Assembly (NCBI GenBank): GCA_024180945.1
Contig: JAKSGN010000022.1
Location: forward strand, 558,001 to 622,000
Direction: 5' to 3'
Source: Macrophomina tecta
Lineage: Eukaryota; Ascomycota; Dothideomycetes; Botryosphaeriales; Botryosphaeriaceae
Length of the DNA: 64,000 bases
Shown: piece after piece, positions 21,396 to 31,641 of the stretch
Layout: every line of letters begins with the position of its first letter
Position numbering within the stretch: the stretch's first letter is position 1
Program-made: the position numbers and the translations under genes
Notes under the pieces: model-generated
Told to the model about the DNA's origin: nothing
Seen by the model: only the letters and a program-made list of their open reading frames with translations
Databases searched by the model: none

Positions 21396-21659
21396 CGCTA
21401 CCATTGCGCCACGCCCCCAAGCTTGTACATGCTGAAGAGCGCGGCTGCATCAACTTAATACGCTGTGCTTTGGATTACTTATATCTGGTGTGGATTCCAA
21501 TTGACGTGGACGAGGGCAGGAGCATATGCAACCACGCACCACCTCGAGCACCACTTCAAAGGGAAAGGTACGACGCTTAAAAAAAAAGGGAATGAAAAGG
21601 AGGAGACGGTAAATCACACAGAAAGGCTTTTGTAAACCATTCATAGAGTCACCACTGCC

Positions 21660-23019
21660 TTACAACTCATCCCTCTGCCTCTGCGCTTCCTCCTGCTGCT
21701 GCTGTGCCTCAAACTTCGCCCTCTCCGCACCCTCATCCCACATCCTCTTCTTCGGATTGCGAGGCTTGTCCGACTCCACCAGGGGCTCACCATCGCCCCT
21801 CCTGGGCACATCCTCATCTTGCTTTCCCGCCTTCTCCGCCATCTGGCCAACCTGCTCCGACAAGCTCGGGTCCTGCTGTTGCTGTTGCTGCTGAGGCTCG
21901 CCTCTCTTCACACCCGCGCCGCCAGCGCCAGCAGGGATATGATGTGCGGGCTGATCCGGCATTCTGCGAGGAGCCTTGTTACTTGCACTTGGCTGGACAA
22001 TCAAACTTGACGAACTACTCGATGGAACTGTCGGCGCCTGAGACACCGACGACGAAAGAGCCTGCGTGGACGCCGCACCACCAGCAATACCCAGTACGCC
22101 AAACACGAACTTATACGCAAACTTAAGTGGCAGCCACGCGAACCACCACAAAGGACCGTATAGCAATCTCCTGAAAAGCAGCCAGCAGATAGTCGACAGA
22201 AGAATGTAAAATGTAGTCTCGAGGTACCAGGTATCGCTCTTCTGTGAGCGCAGTAGCGAGTTGACGAGGGTCTTCGAGTTGGCGAGGAGGGTGCTGAGAT
22301 CGGTGTAGCGCTCGCCCAGCGCAGCGAGCGCGGCTGTCGACTGGTCGAGCGTCTCTTGTGCGAAGCGGGAGCGTGACAGCTCCGAGGTCATCAACTGATG
22401 TGTGCGTCTAAGAGCGGCGGTGACGTCGCTGGAGGCGTTGGCGACGATCTCGTCCTGGGTGAGCTTCTCGCTGCCTGCACCACGTCGCCTGCTGCCTGGG
22501 TTGGTGCTGCCTTCCTGGATGCCGGCGAAGAGGAGCTCGCGCTCTTTCTGCTTGGCGACTTCGGCGTTGCGTTTGGCCTGTAGTTGGGCTTTGCGAAACT
22601 GGCTTCGTGCTCTTGGGGAAGGTTTGTGTCAGTACGGCGTCCATTGGCGTAGTGGAGGACGAGGGCCCCACTCACTGCTTCAGGTCTTCGCCTAGGCGCG
22701 CAACTTGGATGCTCAACCTGCTCTTCTCGCGCTCCTTCTCGCTGTCTTTCTTCTTGCCGCCGAGCGCAGATCCAGCAGTAAACTCCTCGACTTCTTGTCT
22801 TAGCAGCTCAAGCTCTTCCTCCTGGAGCTTCAAGCTATCGTGGATCTCGGAGCTAAGCTCGACGCGCACGTCGCCCTCTTCGCCGTCGAGCGGGGTGGAG
22901 CCGGGCTGGAACTGTAATTTGGCGAGGCGATGGATGAGCTGGACCGTCTGCTTGTTCTGGTTGGACAGGCTCGCAAGGCGTGTTGCGAGGGAGGATGAGG
23001 CGGTCGTGGAGGTTGTCAT
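21660..23019 (-). CDS. sec20: Sec20-type SNARE (ER retrograde transport)
   Basis: Sec20 is a Qb-type SNARE of the ER that receives COPI vesicles from the Golgi, with Ufe1, Use1 and the Dsl1 complex. Exons on the minus strand are 22676..23019 and 21660..22611, with a 64-nt intron, giving 431 residues. The start MTTSTTASSSLATRL is followed by coiled coils (DSLKLQEEELELLRQEVEEF). The join LKQ-ARSQFRKAQLQAK and the SNARE-like helix (TQDEIVANASSDVTAALRR then ELSRSRFAQETLDQS and LGERYTDL) match the Sec20 domain. A hydrophobic stretch at about YLETTFYILLSTICWLLF then WWFAWLPLKFAYKFVFG anchors it. The luminal C-terminal tail is long and polar, with a glutamine run (QQQQQQQ), and ends QRQRDEL, which resembles an HDEL-type ER retrieval signal. 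Sec20 of yeast also ends in such a signal. Confidence 0.9.
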
Positions 23020-23399
23020 TGCGACAAGAGCGGCCACGGTGGGCGGATCAAGGAAACAAGATGCGGTTACTGAGCAAGGGCAGAGGGCCGATGTCATCGG
23101 GCGACCAGAAAGTGGTGGCCGGTCGCAGACCCCGGCAACTCCCGCCAGAACTACTGATGAGAAGCGCCCGCCGGCGCCGACAATTTCCAGAGTGCAACGC
23201 GCCCTGCTGCGAGCTCACACCCGTCAATCGCTCCCCCGCCGCAGCCAGACTTCTCCGCAGTGTCAGTCCCCACATACCTCACCGTCTAACTCATGCCTGA
23301 CGGTCGAAACGCAGATTGTGCATCAGCTCCCAAGCCCGTCAAGTCTCTCCAGGCGGTCCACCGTCCTCCAGCCAGCGAACGCCGCATCCGCCCTCCACG
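23020..23399. promoter_or_regulatory. Shared upstream region of sec20 and mL53
   Basis: 380 bases between two divergently transcribed genes, so a bidirectional promoter is expected. No clear TATA box. The side next to mL53 is C-rich (CCGTCCTCCAGCC). Confidence 0.5.
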
Positions 23400-23819
23400 A
23401 TGATCACCCGTTTCCTGACCGAGGTGAACACCAAGTTCAACCCCTTCACGCGTACCGCAAAGACGGCGCGCAACTTCCTTGCCCTTCTGCCTCCCAATGC
23501 GCGCGCAGAGATGAAGATCAACGCGAAGATGCTTCCGCGGACAAGCAAGGACCCGACGACGCTGGATTTGAAGTTTAGTACGTATACCATATTCTGGAGC
23601 ATGGTGGGATACATTGTTGCCTTTGCAGAGTGATCTGCAATATATATCACTTGGGTATTATACAACGTCACCAAAGAATCTGTGACTAACTCGGCCTTTC
23701 CCGCAGAGGACGGCAAGGAAATGAAGCTCGATTTGGAAAATTTGAAGATCAGGGACGTTGAAGAAGAGGTCAACCGACATTCGCGCCTGCTGGCAAGACA
23801 GGAGGAGCTATCTGGCTAG
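23400..23819 (+). CDS. mrpl44: Mitochondrial large-subunit ribosomal protein mL53 (yeast Mrpl44 type)
   Basis: Small protein of the mitochondrial 54S/large ribosomal subunit. Exons are 23400..23577 and 23707..23819, with a 129-nt intron, giving 96 residues (yeast Mrpl44 has about 98). The start MITRFLTEVNTKFNPF is followed by TARNFLALLPPNARAEMKIN and, across the splice, LDLKF-KDGKEMKLDLENLKI, all matching the L53 family. The C-terminal part is an acidic/basic helix (DVEEEVNRHSRLLARQEEL). An in-frame upstream extension has no ATG in a sensible place, so the ATG at 23400 is chosen. It is divergent from sec20 and convergent with the pyrophosphatase gene. Confidence 0.88.
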
Positions 23820-24066
23820 TGTTTGCAAAGCTTTGGGTTCGATTTGGGTTCATTGCATTTCCACGGAGTTCATGTGACAGGGATGCAAAGACGTGGATGT
23901 GAAAGAAGGGACCTCGAATGTTTCGTCACAACTGGTTCCATTGTTATTTTGTCTATACCATCTCCACGACAGCTATGTAAAGTGTTTTCAACTTTTTACT
24001 ACCGTCAGAAGGCCCCCGCTCATCTTAACGCTGTTACGCGCCGCCTACAGCTTTGGAACGGTTGAT

Positions 24067-25148
24067 TTACTGGGTGGGAGCACCAGAGATGAAGAACCAC
24101 TTGTCAATGCTGGGATCAATGGGAGCAGGGTAGTGGTTCTCGCCCGAAGGGATGTTGAGGGTCGAGGGGTCGACGCGGTCAGGAGACGAGCCGAGGGTGG
24201 TGTTGGTACTGAGGGCACCATGTTAGCGCCAGGACACGTGGGTATCAAGGACAGTAAACTTACAGCGAGATCTCGCCCCTGGGGGTCTTGCCAGAGATCA
24301 GGCGCTCCCAAGCCTCAGCACACTCGCGAACGATGTCTGTGGCGTACTTCTTGTTCTTGCACTCGCCGGAGAAGGCGAACTGGTTCTCGGGCTTGCCGTC
24401 AGGGATCTTGTAGATACGGAACCACTCGTTGGTGGCCCTCAGAAGACCGGGCAGGTGCCTCTCAACATCCTCAATGTCGTTGAGCTTGGGGGCGAGAGGG
24501 TCGTTGACGTCGATGACGATGATCTTCCAGTCGGTCTCCTCCTCGTCGAGCAGGGCCATGACACCGAGGACCTTGACCTGCTTGATCTCACCAGGCTTGG
24601 CGACGAGCTCACCAATCTCGCAGACATCGAGCGGGTCGTTGTCACCCTTTGCCTTGGTCTCGGGGTGGATGACGTTGGGGTCCTCCCAGGTCTGGCGTCG
24701 GCTGTCAGTGTTTGTCCCCTGAGCGGCGGCGGGGTTGCGGGGCGGGGCTCACCTGGGGGAAGGCACCGTAGTTCCAGAGGTAACCCTTGTGCGGGAAGCA
24801 GTTGCGGACGAAGCGGAGCTTGCCCTTCTTGGTGTCCTGCTTGATGGGGTTGAGGGTCTCCTCCTTGGAGATCTGGTGAGGGGCAGCAAGTCAGCGTGGC
24901 CGTTGGCGGCAGCGGGGTCGGCAGCGATAGCGGGGCCAACTCACCTCCATCTTCGCATTGGTCCAGCGGGGGACCTCAACGATCATGTTGAGGATGGTCT
25001 GCTGCTCATTGGCATACAGGGGGATGTCGTGGAAGGGCGAGACGGGGACGCCATCCTTCTCGATGTAGACGCGGTGCTCGAGGGTGTTGGGAACGCCGAC
25101 CTTGCGGGCAGTGAACTGCTTGGGGGCGTTGGACGAGACGGAGGCCAT
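24067..25148 (-). CDS. ipp1: Inorganic pyrophosphatase (family I)
   Basis: Cytosolic/nuclear enzyme that hydrolyses pyrophosphate to two phosphates and so drives biosynthetic reactions. Exons on the minus strand are 24945..25148, 24753..24872, 24264..24691 and 24067..24208. Introns are 24873..24944, 24692..24752 and 24209..24263. The product is 297 residues (family about 287). Active-site segments are in order: [14 protein letters not shown] (E and K ligands), [19 protein letters not shown], and the metal-binding [33 protein letters not shown] and KKYATDIV follow. The short C-terminal exon encodes TNTTLGSS then WFFISGA. The ATG at 25148 is in the context GAGGCC on the plus strand, that is GGCCTC reversed, and agrees with family N-termini. 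Identification is secure. Confidence 0.95.
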
Positions 25149-25615
25149 GGTGGTGGATGATGGAGGTGATGAGGGGGTGAAGTGTCCCGCTACCTGCTGC
25201 GTGCGAGATTGAATTTTGTCGAGGCTGGTGGGGTAGCGGGAGGCGGCCAGGTTGCGTGGATTATTAGGAGCAGCCAGCGTTGCGAACGTCAGGGCGGGCG
25301 GTCTGCGCGAGACTGCCTGCCGACAACAGCCAAGGTCGGTCGCAAGGAATAATTTGCCCGCGAAGGTCGCCGGTCGTCTGCACGCGTGCTGCACGCCGTT
25401 CATACAGTCCAGCACGTCACGTCAGAGGCCCAGAGTGGCTGATATGATGCTAGTTAGCCGTTGGCTGATGACCGAGGCTCTGTGTCGGGAAAGCGAAGGG
25501 CAGTTCTGGCTCTGGCAGCCCTCACCATCGCCGTCGCCCGCCGCCCGCCGCCCTTCGCCGTGTTTTCGCCGCCCAGAAAGGGGGCCCCGAACGGGCGGCC
25601 GGAGTCATTTCACCG
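25149..25615. other. Intergenic between ipp1 and the unknown 703-residue gene
   Basis: 467 bases holding the ipp1 promoter and the 3' UTR of the next minus-strand gene. No gene is seen. Confidence 0.55.
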
Positions 25616-27851
25616 CTAATACAGCTTATGCGGACGCCAGAATCCTGCCAATACCCCTTCACGCTCTCTCTCGTCGCTCTTTCGTCCAATATCCCGCCCG
25701 GCCCCCTGTTTATGCCTGCTAATGCTTCCCTCGGGGCTATCCTCCACATTATCAAAATCCATGCCCGCCCAAGTCTCACTCCGGTCTCGGGGCAAGTAGA
25801 GGCCTGCAAGATCGTCCTTGAATCTACCATCTTCGTCCTCGACCACATCTCTTGTCATGTCCAGCATACTTAGCTCCTCAGCAACCGCACAGTCGGCATC
25901 GCGGTTATCGAGCTCGGCCACGCCTGGCGCTCGCATCTGATAAACCCTTGGACGCTTCGGCGCAATCTCGCCTGTCCTTCGTGGTGGTACAAAGGAGCGG
26001 TGCGTCCTAGCGTGGCTCGCAGCATAGTCAATCTCAACAGACTTTTCGACGTACCCCATGTCCATGTGTCTCAACCGTCGCTTCACAGGCGCGCTTCGCG
26101 CTGGTGACGGTCCATGGCAGGCATCATCGCACTGGCGCAGCAACTTGCCAAGCGGTGACGACAATCTAGGGGGGGCTTGCATTCTTGCCGCGTCAGTAAT
26201 GCCATCAATTGCATCTTGCACCCTCTCAACATTTCCGTTGTGGATAATGCGGAAATCGTGCCTTGCCATCGATGCAGGCTGGACCTGATTTTCTTTTATC
26301 GCATGGTTTGTACGCGTTTCCTGCTGCCCACAGACGTTGGTCTTCGAGATATTCTGCTTGTTCTTTCTGGAGGGTAAAAGACTTGATGCTTGAGTCACCT
26401 TTTGACGACTCCTGTAGGCTGTTCGATGCGTACGAGACGAAAGAGGCACCGGGCTTTTAGTCTGTGAAACATCCACTCGACGATATCGTACATCTTGCGT
26501 TTTCTGCTGGAGAAACACTGCATCGTGACGACCTGTCGGTTCATTTTTAAGCCTCAAACAGGTTTGGTTTGCAGAGTTTAACGGCGGCTCGCTTGGAATG
26601 TCATGCCGCGTTCGAGGACAAATCGGTCCTGTAAAGTCACTTGAAGTATTGTCACGATCACCGCACTGCTCTATAGGCTCCAATCGCCGTGGCAATGAGC
26701 GTCCGAAAGACCTCTGAGATACAGCTGCGCTAGTACGTCGACCAGACTCGGACCAAGGTATCTGGTAGGTGGTATCCGAGCCGCTCGGAAGGTGCACTCC
26801 CCTTGTTCCGAAGCCCAAGTAGGGTTTCGCAGGTAGGACGATTGGAGGCTTCACTGGTGTTAGGTGGTTGGAAGACGAGCAGGCGCAATGATCTTCGCGT
26901 ACGTTACGACTCGTGGGGCGATCCTGCCGCTCCGTGGTTGGTTTGTTGAAGTCTTTCTCTGCAAGTATAGACCGTTTTGCAGCAAAGTATGCCGATATCT
27001 CGTCCTCTTGAACAGCCATATTACCGCTCCTTTTACGCTTCCTTGAGGTCTCCTCCGTTGACTTGTTGTCCTTAAGCCCGCTCCGCTTCCGCAAGAAGCG
27101 CATCTCGGAGAAGACTAGATCAGGTACTACTTGCAAGGTTAGGGGAACAGTGCAGATGCACGACACGTAAAGGAGAGGATCGGCTCACATCCGCGTCCTT
27201 TGATGGGTGACGATGCGCGTCCTCTCTTGAACAACCCAAGGACCTCTTTCGGTTTTAGCTGTAACCAGAAGCCGGCTGCGTCAGTGCCTAATAGGCTGCG
27301 AAACGTGCAGGACGTCTTACAGTCAATCTGTCTCTGGCAACATTGTTGGCGTGGAAAGCATGGCATCGGTCTGGCTGCTTATGCCTGGTTCGCCAGCGAC
27401 CTTTGTATCTGGGCTGTGCGTGTCTGTCCTTCCTCCTTCCACGGTTCACGCTGCTCTGCTTGTTGTCTGTTTTTGGCTCATATATCTCAGGGCGCGTCCT
27501 GCGGCGGGGTCTGCGAACGTAGAGCTCAGATTCGCTGCGATCAGCCGACCCGGATAGCTTAGAAGAACAGCGACTAGCCATTTTATCCGATGCAGTGTGC
27601 TGCCGCGCGCGATCTCCATTCCCTGTGCTCTGCGTTACCGCGTGGTGATGGCCATTGGTTCGATCTCGCTGGAGCAGCGAGCTGCCCGAAGAGGAGTGCT
27701 TCTGCGGCCGCTTGCGCTTGCGTTCGTGGCGGGATGACCGTTTAGCCGCGTCTCGGGGAGCGCCTTCCCTTGCGTGCTGACCTGCCGGTAAGCCCAACAA
27801 TGCAGGAGAGCCCGGGGTCTTCGTCTCTTCTAGCCACCTGCGGATGTCCAT
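25616..27851 (-). CDS. Conserved fungal protein of unknown function (MDIRRWL N-terminus)
   Basis: Exons on the minus strand are 27321..27851, 27189..27258 and 25616..27126, with two 62-nt introns, giving 703 residues. I recognise the pattern as one shared by many filamentous fungi but know no function. Features in order: MDIRRWLEET at the start; a basic, serine-rich stretch (KRSSRHERKRKRPQKHSS); YVRRPRRRTRPEIYEPK; HANNVARDRLT; LGLFKRGRASSPIKGRG; and, across the second splice, LPDLVFSEMRFLRKR. The last half is basic and low in structure, with a short acidic region near the C-terminus and the final WRPHKLY. The composition suggests a nuclear, largely disordered protein; this is inference. The splice sites were set to keep the frame and join these blocks. 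An in-frame upstream extension lacks a convincing ATG. Confidence 0.72.
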
Positions 27852-29833
27852 GTGCGGTGGAGGTGGCTGGCTGCAGCTGCTGCAGCTGCTGCTGGCGGCA
27901 GACGGGGCCAGCCAGCTGTGGACCCGAAGCCGGCAAGACGCGTTCACCGACTCTCTGGAGGCCGTGCTGGAGGGAGTTGTACAGCATGGAGTGGAGCGCT
28001 GTGGTCGAGGCTAGGATGGAGATAGGAAGGACATGACGCGGGAGCGAAGCGGGAAGAGTCTACTGGCAGTGGTGCGCTGTGTAACGATGGTTCAAGATGG
28101 GGATAGTAGGGCGCCCCGACGATGTGATAGCGGCTATCGAGTGGCAGGCAGCGGACAGAGGCCGCAGATTGAGGCTGAAGGAGATGGGTTCGATTGGTCG
28201 GGGGATGGGGGAGATGGAGAGTGTGCGTTTGGGGCCGCAGATGGTGTTTCCTGGAAAGCGCGAGGCAGTGAGGGCTCCTGGCAAGAGCGAGGGGCCTACC
28301 GACGCATGCGGTGCAGAGAACAGACTGGTCATCTCAACGCTGCGGCTGCATCGACCATGTCAATTAATCACTCATCACAAGGGCCACAGGCGCTGCGGGC
28401 GCCGCAGACGCGCTGGCGGCGGATTGCCGCGGTCAAGAGGAGGTGCTGGCCGCGGTGCAGGTGGTGAGAACGGCGGTCCGGCGCAGCACCCAGCGGCCGC
28501 CTTGGACGATGGTGGTCGAAACACGCACTGCGGACGTCCGCCTGGCGGAGCTGGCAGCGGCGAGCAGTGGGCCTGCTGCGAGCCAATCCGGGGCGGGGCT
28601 CACGTCGCACAGAGCGGTGGCCGGTGTGTCCAGACGCTGCGGGGGGAATGCTCGCCATCGCAGGCCGGGCGGGCTCGCAGACAGCTGTCCGTAGGCGCGG
28701 CGCGCTGGCAATTATGTAAAGAGGACGTAGGAGACGCGCGCGGGCTGGATGATGTCGGTGGTGGTGGAGAGTATATGCATGGCCGTTGTTCCCAGGCTCT
28801 CGGAAGGCGCACCACGCACGCCCAACAGCTGATCGCCCCCTTCCAGGCGCGCCTCAGGGCTCCGTCAAAGCGCAGCCCAGAGCCTTTCACAGCACCTCAC
28901 CTTGCACGGTGGCCGAGCACGAGCCAGCAGGAGCCTCCACGGCTGCAGCGACGCGATAAGCTTGAATCCGTGCCCAGGCCACTCATCCGCCGCCGCGACG
29001 CAGGCGCGTAGGGATTGCGTCGCCTTCACCACCACACTCAGTCTGCCGCGCCGGCCAATCGCGCCCGGCCACCGCGCGCGCTGCGGGGGCCGTGGAAAAG
29101 CGGGCGCCGGTGCTTGACTCCTGCCATTGGGCCTTATAGGGCCAGGCTAGCGATGGGCCGCATGATCTTTTGAACACGGGATGTCGACGCCAGAGCCCTC
29201 GACGCTTTCGGGATGGCTGCTACAGCCTGCCTTCGCACGCGTGTCCAATGGCGCGCGCGAGAGGCCCCGATCCGCCCCAGGGCCCATCCATAATACGGAC
29301 AAGCCCCATTCCGGCTGCTCACCTTTCCCTGCCATTCTTCCCCCAAGGCTGTCGCCGCTGAGGGTGAGAGGCGATTGTTCGATCTCCCTACCGGCTAGCG
29401 CAAATTGCAGACACGCTGCCCCGCGCCCAAGGTGCTGACTGCTGGCCATCCCATCCCACCTCTTTGCCCGCCGTCTGACTCTGAGCACCACCACCAATCT
29501 TTTTCTGCGACCAGCCCACCAGTGCGCTCCCCAACACCTCGCTGCTCGCTCCGTCAGCCCACGAACACTGCTCCACAAGTCCGTACCTCTCTCTCCTGTT
29601 TGCCTCATTTTTCATGGGCACCCCGTGCCCAGCCGCCTGTCGCTTTTGCCTGATCTGATTTTTCCTGCTGCGTCTGCCTTGCTGCTGTTTTTTCCTCTGT
29701 CGGCCGCCGGCGCTGCTGCCTGTCTTTCACAATTTCTCCGTCGTCGTCGTCGTCGTCGTCGTCGTCGCTGCCGCACGCTCGAGAGCATTCCGTTAAAACA
29801 TTCCACATAGGACCCGAGATTGCGCGCGTTGAG
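27852..29833. other. 2-kb GC-rich intergenic region
   Basis: Lies between the starts of divergent genes. It has CTGCAG/GCTG-rich runs near 27870-27900 and long GC-rich stretches at 28380-28700 and 28980-29100. Long open frames here (for example 28097..29011, plus) are arginine/glycine-rich and look like composition effects. A CGT microsatellite lies near its right end. Confidence 0.55.
29739..29767 (+). repeat. (CGT)n microsatellite in the leader of the RRM gene
   Basis: Nearly ten uninterrupted copies of CGT, about 70 nt before the ATG of the glycine-rich RNA-binding protein, so probably in its 5' UTR or core promoter. Confidence 0.85.
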
Positions 29834-30810
29834 ATGTCGAAACTTTTCATAGGGTAAGCCCGTTCGTCCGTGCCGCCATTGCAAGTGCGGAGGCTGACCT
29901 GATTTCAGCGGCCTTGCGTGGCACACCGACGACGCTACCCTGCGCCAGAAGTTCGAGGAATTTGGCCAGGTCGAAGAAGCGGTACGAGCTCCCACATGCC
30001 AGTCAAACCGCAGCCCGCGCAATCTAATCCAGAGCCGTTGCAGGTCGTCGTGAAGGACCGTGACACAGGCCGCAGCCGTGGCTTTGGCTTTGTCCGCTTC
30101 ACCCAGGAATCCGATGCCGAAGCTGCCATCCAGGCCATGAACAACGTCGAGTAAGTCGCAAGACGTCCCTGAAGGCGGTGAAGCGTCTCAGCTTGGGCCG
30201 CCACTGTATTTGCGACGGACCCTGTTCCGCCATCTGAATCAATGTCGCCGTTGCTGACTTCGACTGCAGGTTTGACGGCCGCACCATTCGTGTTGACAAG
30301 GCCTCTGACCGCTCTGGCGGCGGCGGCGGCGGCGGCTTCCGTGGTGGATATGGCGCTCCCCGTGGTGGAGGTTATGGTGGAGGATACGGTTAGTCACCCC
30401 CCAGTTACTCCTGAATATTTTCATGTTGTGGGAAGGCCAGGGCATTTTCTCGAGCGCCCGTTGTTTGTATTGGCTGTTACCCTACCACGCACTACGGTCT
30501 TGGTCTCTCAAATGCTCGCCATCCCCGCTGAGAAGAGAGAAAAAAAAAAAAAGAAAACTTCCTTGCTCTTCCTCGCTAACATCTTTCCCAGGTGGTTTCC
30601 AGGGTCAAGGCCGCGGCGGTGGTGGTGAGTGCGAGCGCAACTTTACTAACGCATCTGAACAATGAATCTCACACGCTCTCAGGATTCGGCGGCGGCGCCG
30701 GCAACTGGGGCCCCAGCCAGGGCGGCTACGGAGGCCAGCAACCCTACGGAGGCGCCCCCCAAGGCGGTTGGGATCCCAGCCAGGGCCAGGGCCAGCCCGG
30801 CCAGTGGTGA
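29834..30810 (+). CDS. Glycine-rich RNA-binding protein (single RRM)
   Basis: Small RRM protein of the glycine-rich (GRP/cold-inducible) type; such proteins bind RNA and are often stress-regulated. Six exons: 29834..29853, 29909..29981, 30044..30150, 30270..30388, 30592..30624 and 30683..30810, giving 159 residues. Residues 1-80 are the RRM. RNP2 is KLFIGGLAW, split by the first intron, and RNP1 is [19 protein letters not shown] closes the domain. The tail is [13 protein letters not shown], then YGGGYG repeats, QGQGRGGG, and a Gly/Gln/Pro/Trp-rich end ([14 protein letters not shown] to QGQPGQW). The introns in the glycine tail include a 33-nt exon. An A-run lies in intron 4. A CGT microsatellite is in the leader. 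The splice model is supported by frame at every join. Confidence 0.9.
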
Positions 30811-31641
30811 TGTAATTCCTGCTTGTCTCCTCTTCTTTTCTCTTCGACTTCTGGCCCTCTGGGCCCACTAAAACACTGGTCTGGAGGAACGGTATCAATA
30901 CCCATAGCCACACTCTTTGCGGGCGTCAGGAATAGTAGCTTCTGGCGCAAGATGGGGATTTCAAGAAGATTGAGGATAAGGACTGGTCAGCTCTTCTATT
31001 TGCTTTGAAAGGACGGATCAAGGTACAACAGACACTGGAACTCTGCACTTCTCTGGCCCGTACCTAGGGATGATGATACCCCATGGAATCATGCATACTG
31101 TCTGGGCTCTATACAACTTCCGTTTGCACCAGTGACAAGAGAGCGGTCGAGGCAGCCAGTCAGAGCGAGCGGGCTATCGGGCGCAGTCTCATGACCTCTA
31201 GTGGAAAGGGAGCTACGGGGAGAGGCGGGAGGTCGCAAATGTAACACGTCGCACGGCAGTTGACGCAGTGCTCGGGCGACAAGGCTGGAGCGGTAAGGGG
31301 GCCAGGCGATTAAAGAAACAGGCCCCGCTGGGCAGGCTCGGAGGTGAAGGATCATGGCTCTCAGAAAAGGACCGCCTTGGTGCTCCGGCGAACTCTGCGG
31401 AAGCCAAAACGCCGGAAAATCATTTCATCAAATGCACACACGACTCGGGGCCTGGGCACGTGACCCGATGCAAGCCTGCCCTACGTCCAGCGCGCGCCAG
31501 AGTCAGCAGCCCCCGCCACTCGGCTCATCACCGCCTATCTGATAAGGCGCGACGTGATGCTTCGTCTACATACTTCTCCTCCACCGCCGCGTCTGTCTGC
31601 CTGCTGAGCGGTCGCCACCTCTGTTGCAGACTCCTGCATTC
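30811..31641. other. Intergenic between the RRM gene and the S33 peptidase gene
   Basis: About 0.8 kb with the 3' UTR of the RRM gene and the promoter of the peptidase gene. No other gene or clear element. Confidence 0.55.

Larger units (their letters stand above)
21256..21418 (-). tRNA. tRNA-Trp (CCA) with a normal intron and an extra D-arm insertion
   Basis: The 163-nt minus-strand locus folds as a tRNA if two segments are removed. The acceptor stem GGGGGCG (21412..21418) pairs with CGTCCTC (21257..21263), with discriminator A at 21256. The A-box TGGCGCAATGG, the B-box and the perfect T arm GTGCG-TTCAAAT-CGCAC are intact. The anticodon arm is TCAGA (21321..21325), then TTCCAG with anticodon CCA. 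A 23-nt intron at 21292..21314, in the canonical place after base 37, contains CTGGA that pairs with TCCAG, as in other tRNA introns. The 3' stem is CCTGA (one A-C mismatch). In addition 68 nt (21328..21395) split the D stem after base 24. It could be a functional gene needing unusual processing, or a pseudogene. Confidence 0.7.

Noticed and set aside
28097..29011. Arginine/glycine-rich 304-codon frame in a GC-rich interval
   Set aside because: Composition effect; begins at a GC-rich stretch and other frames are equally open.
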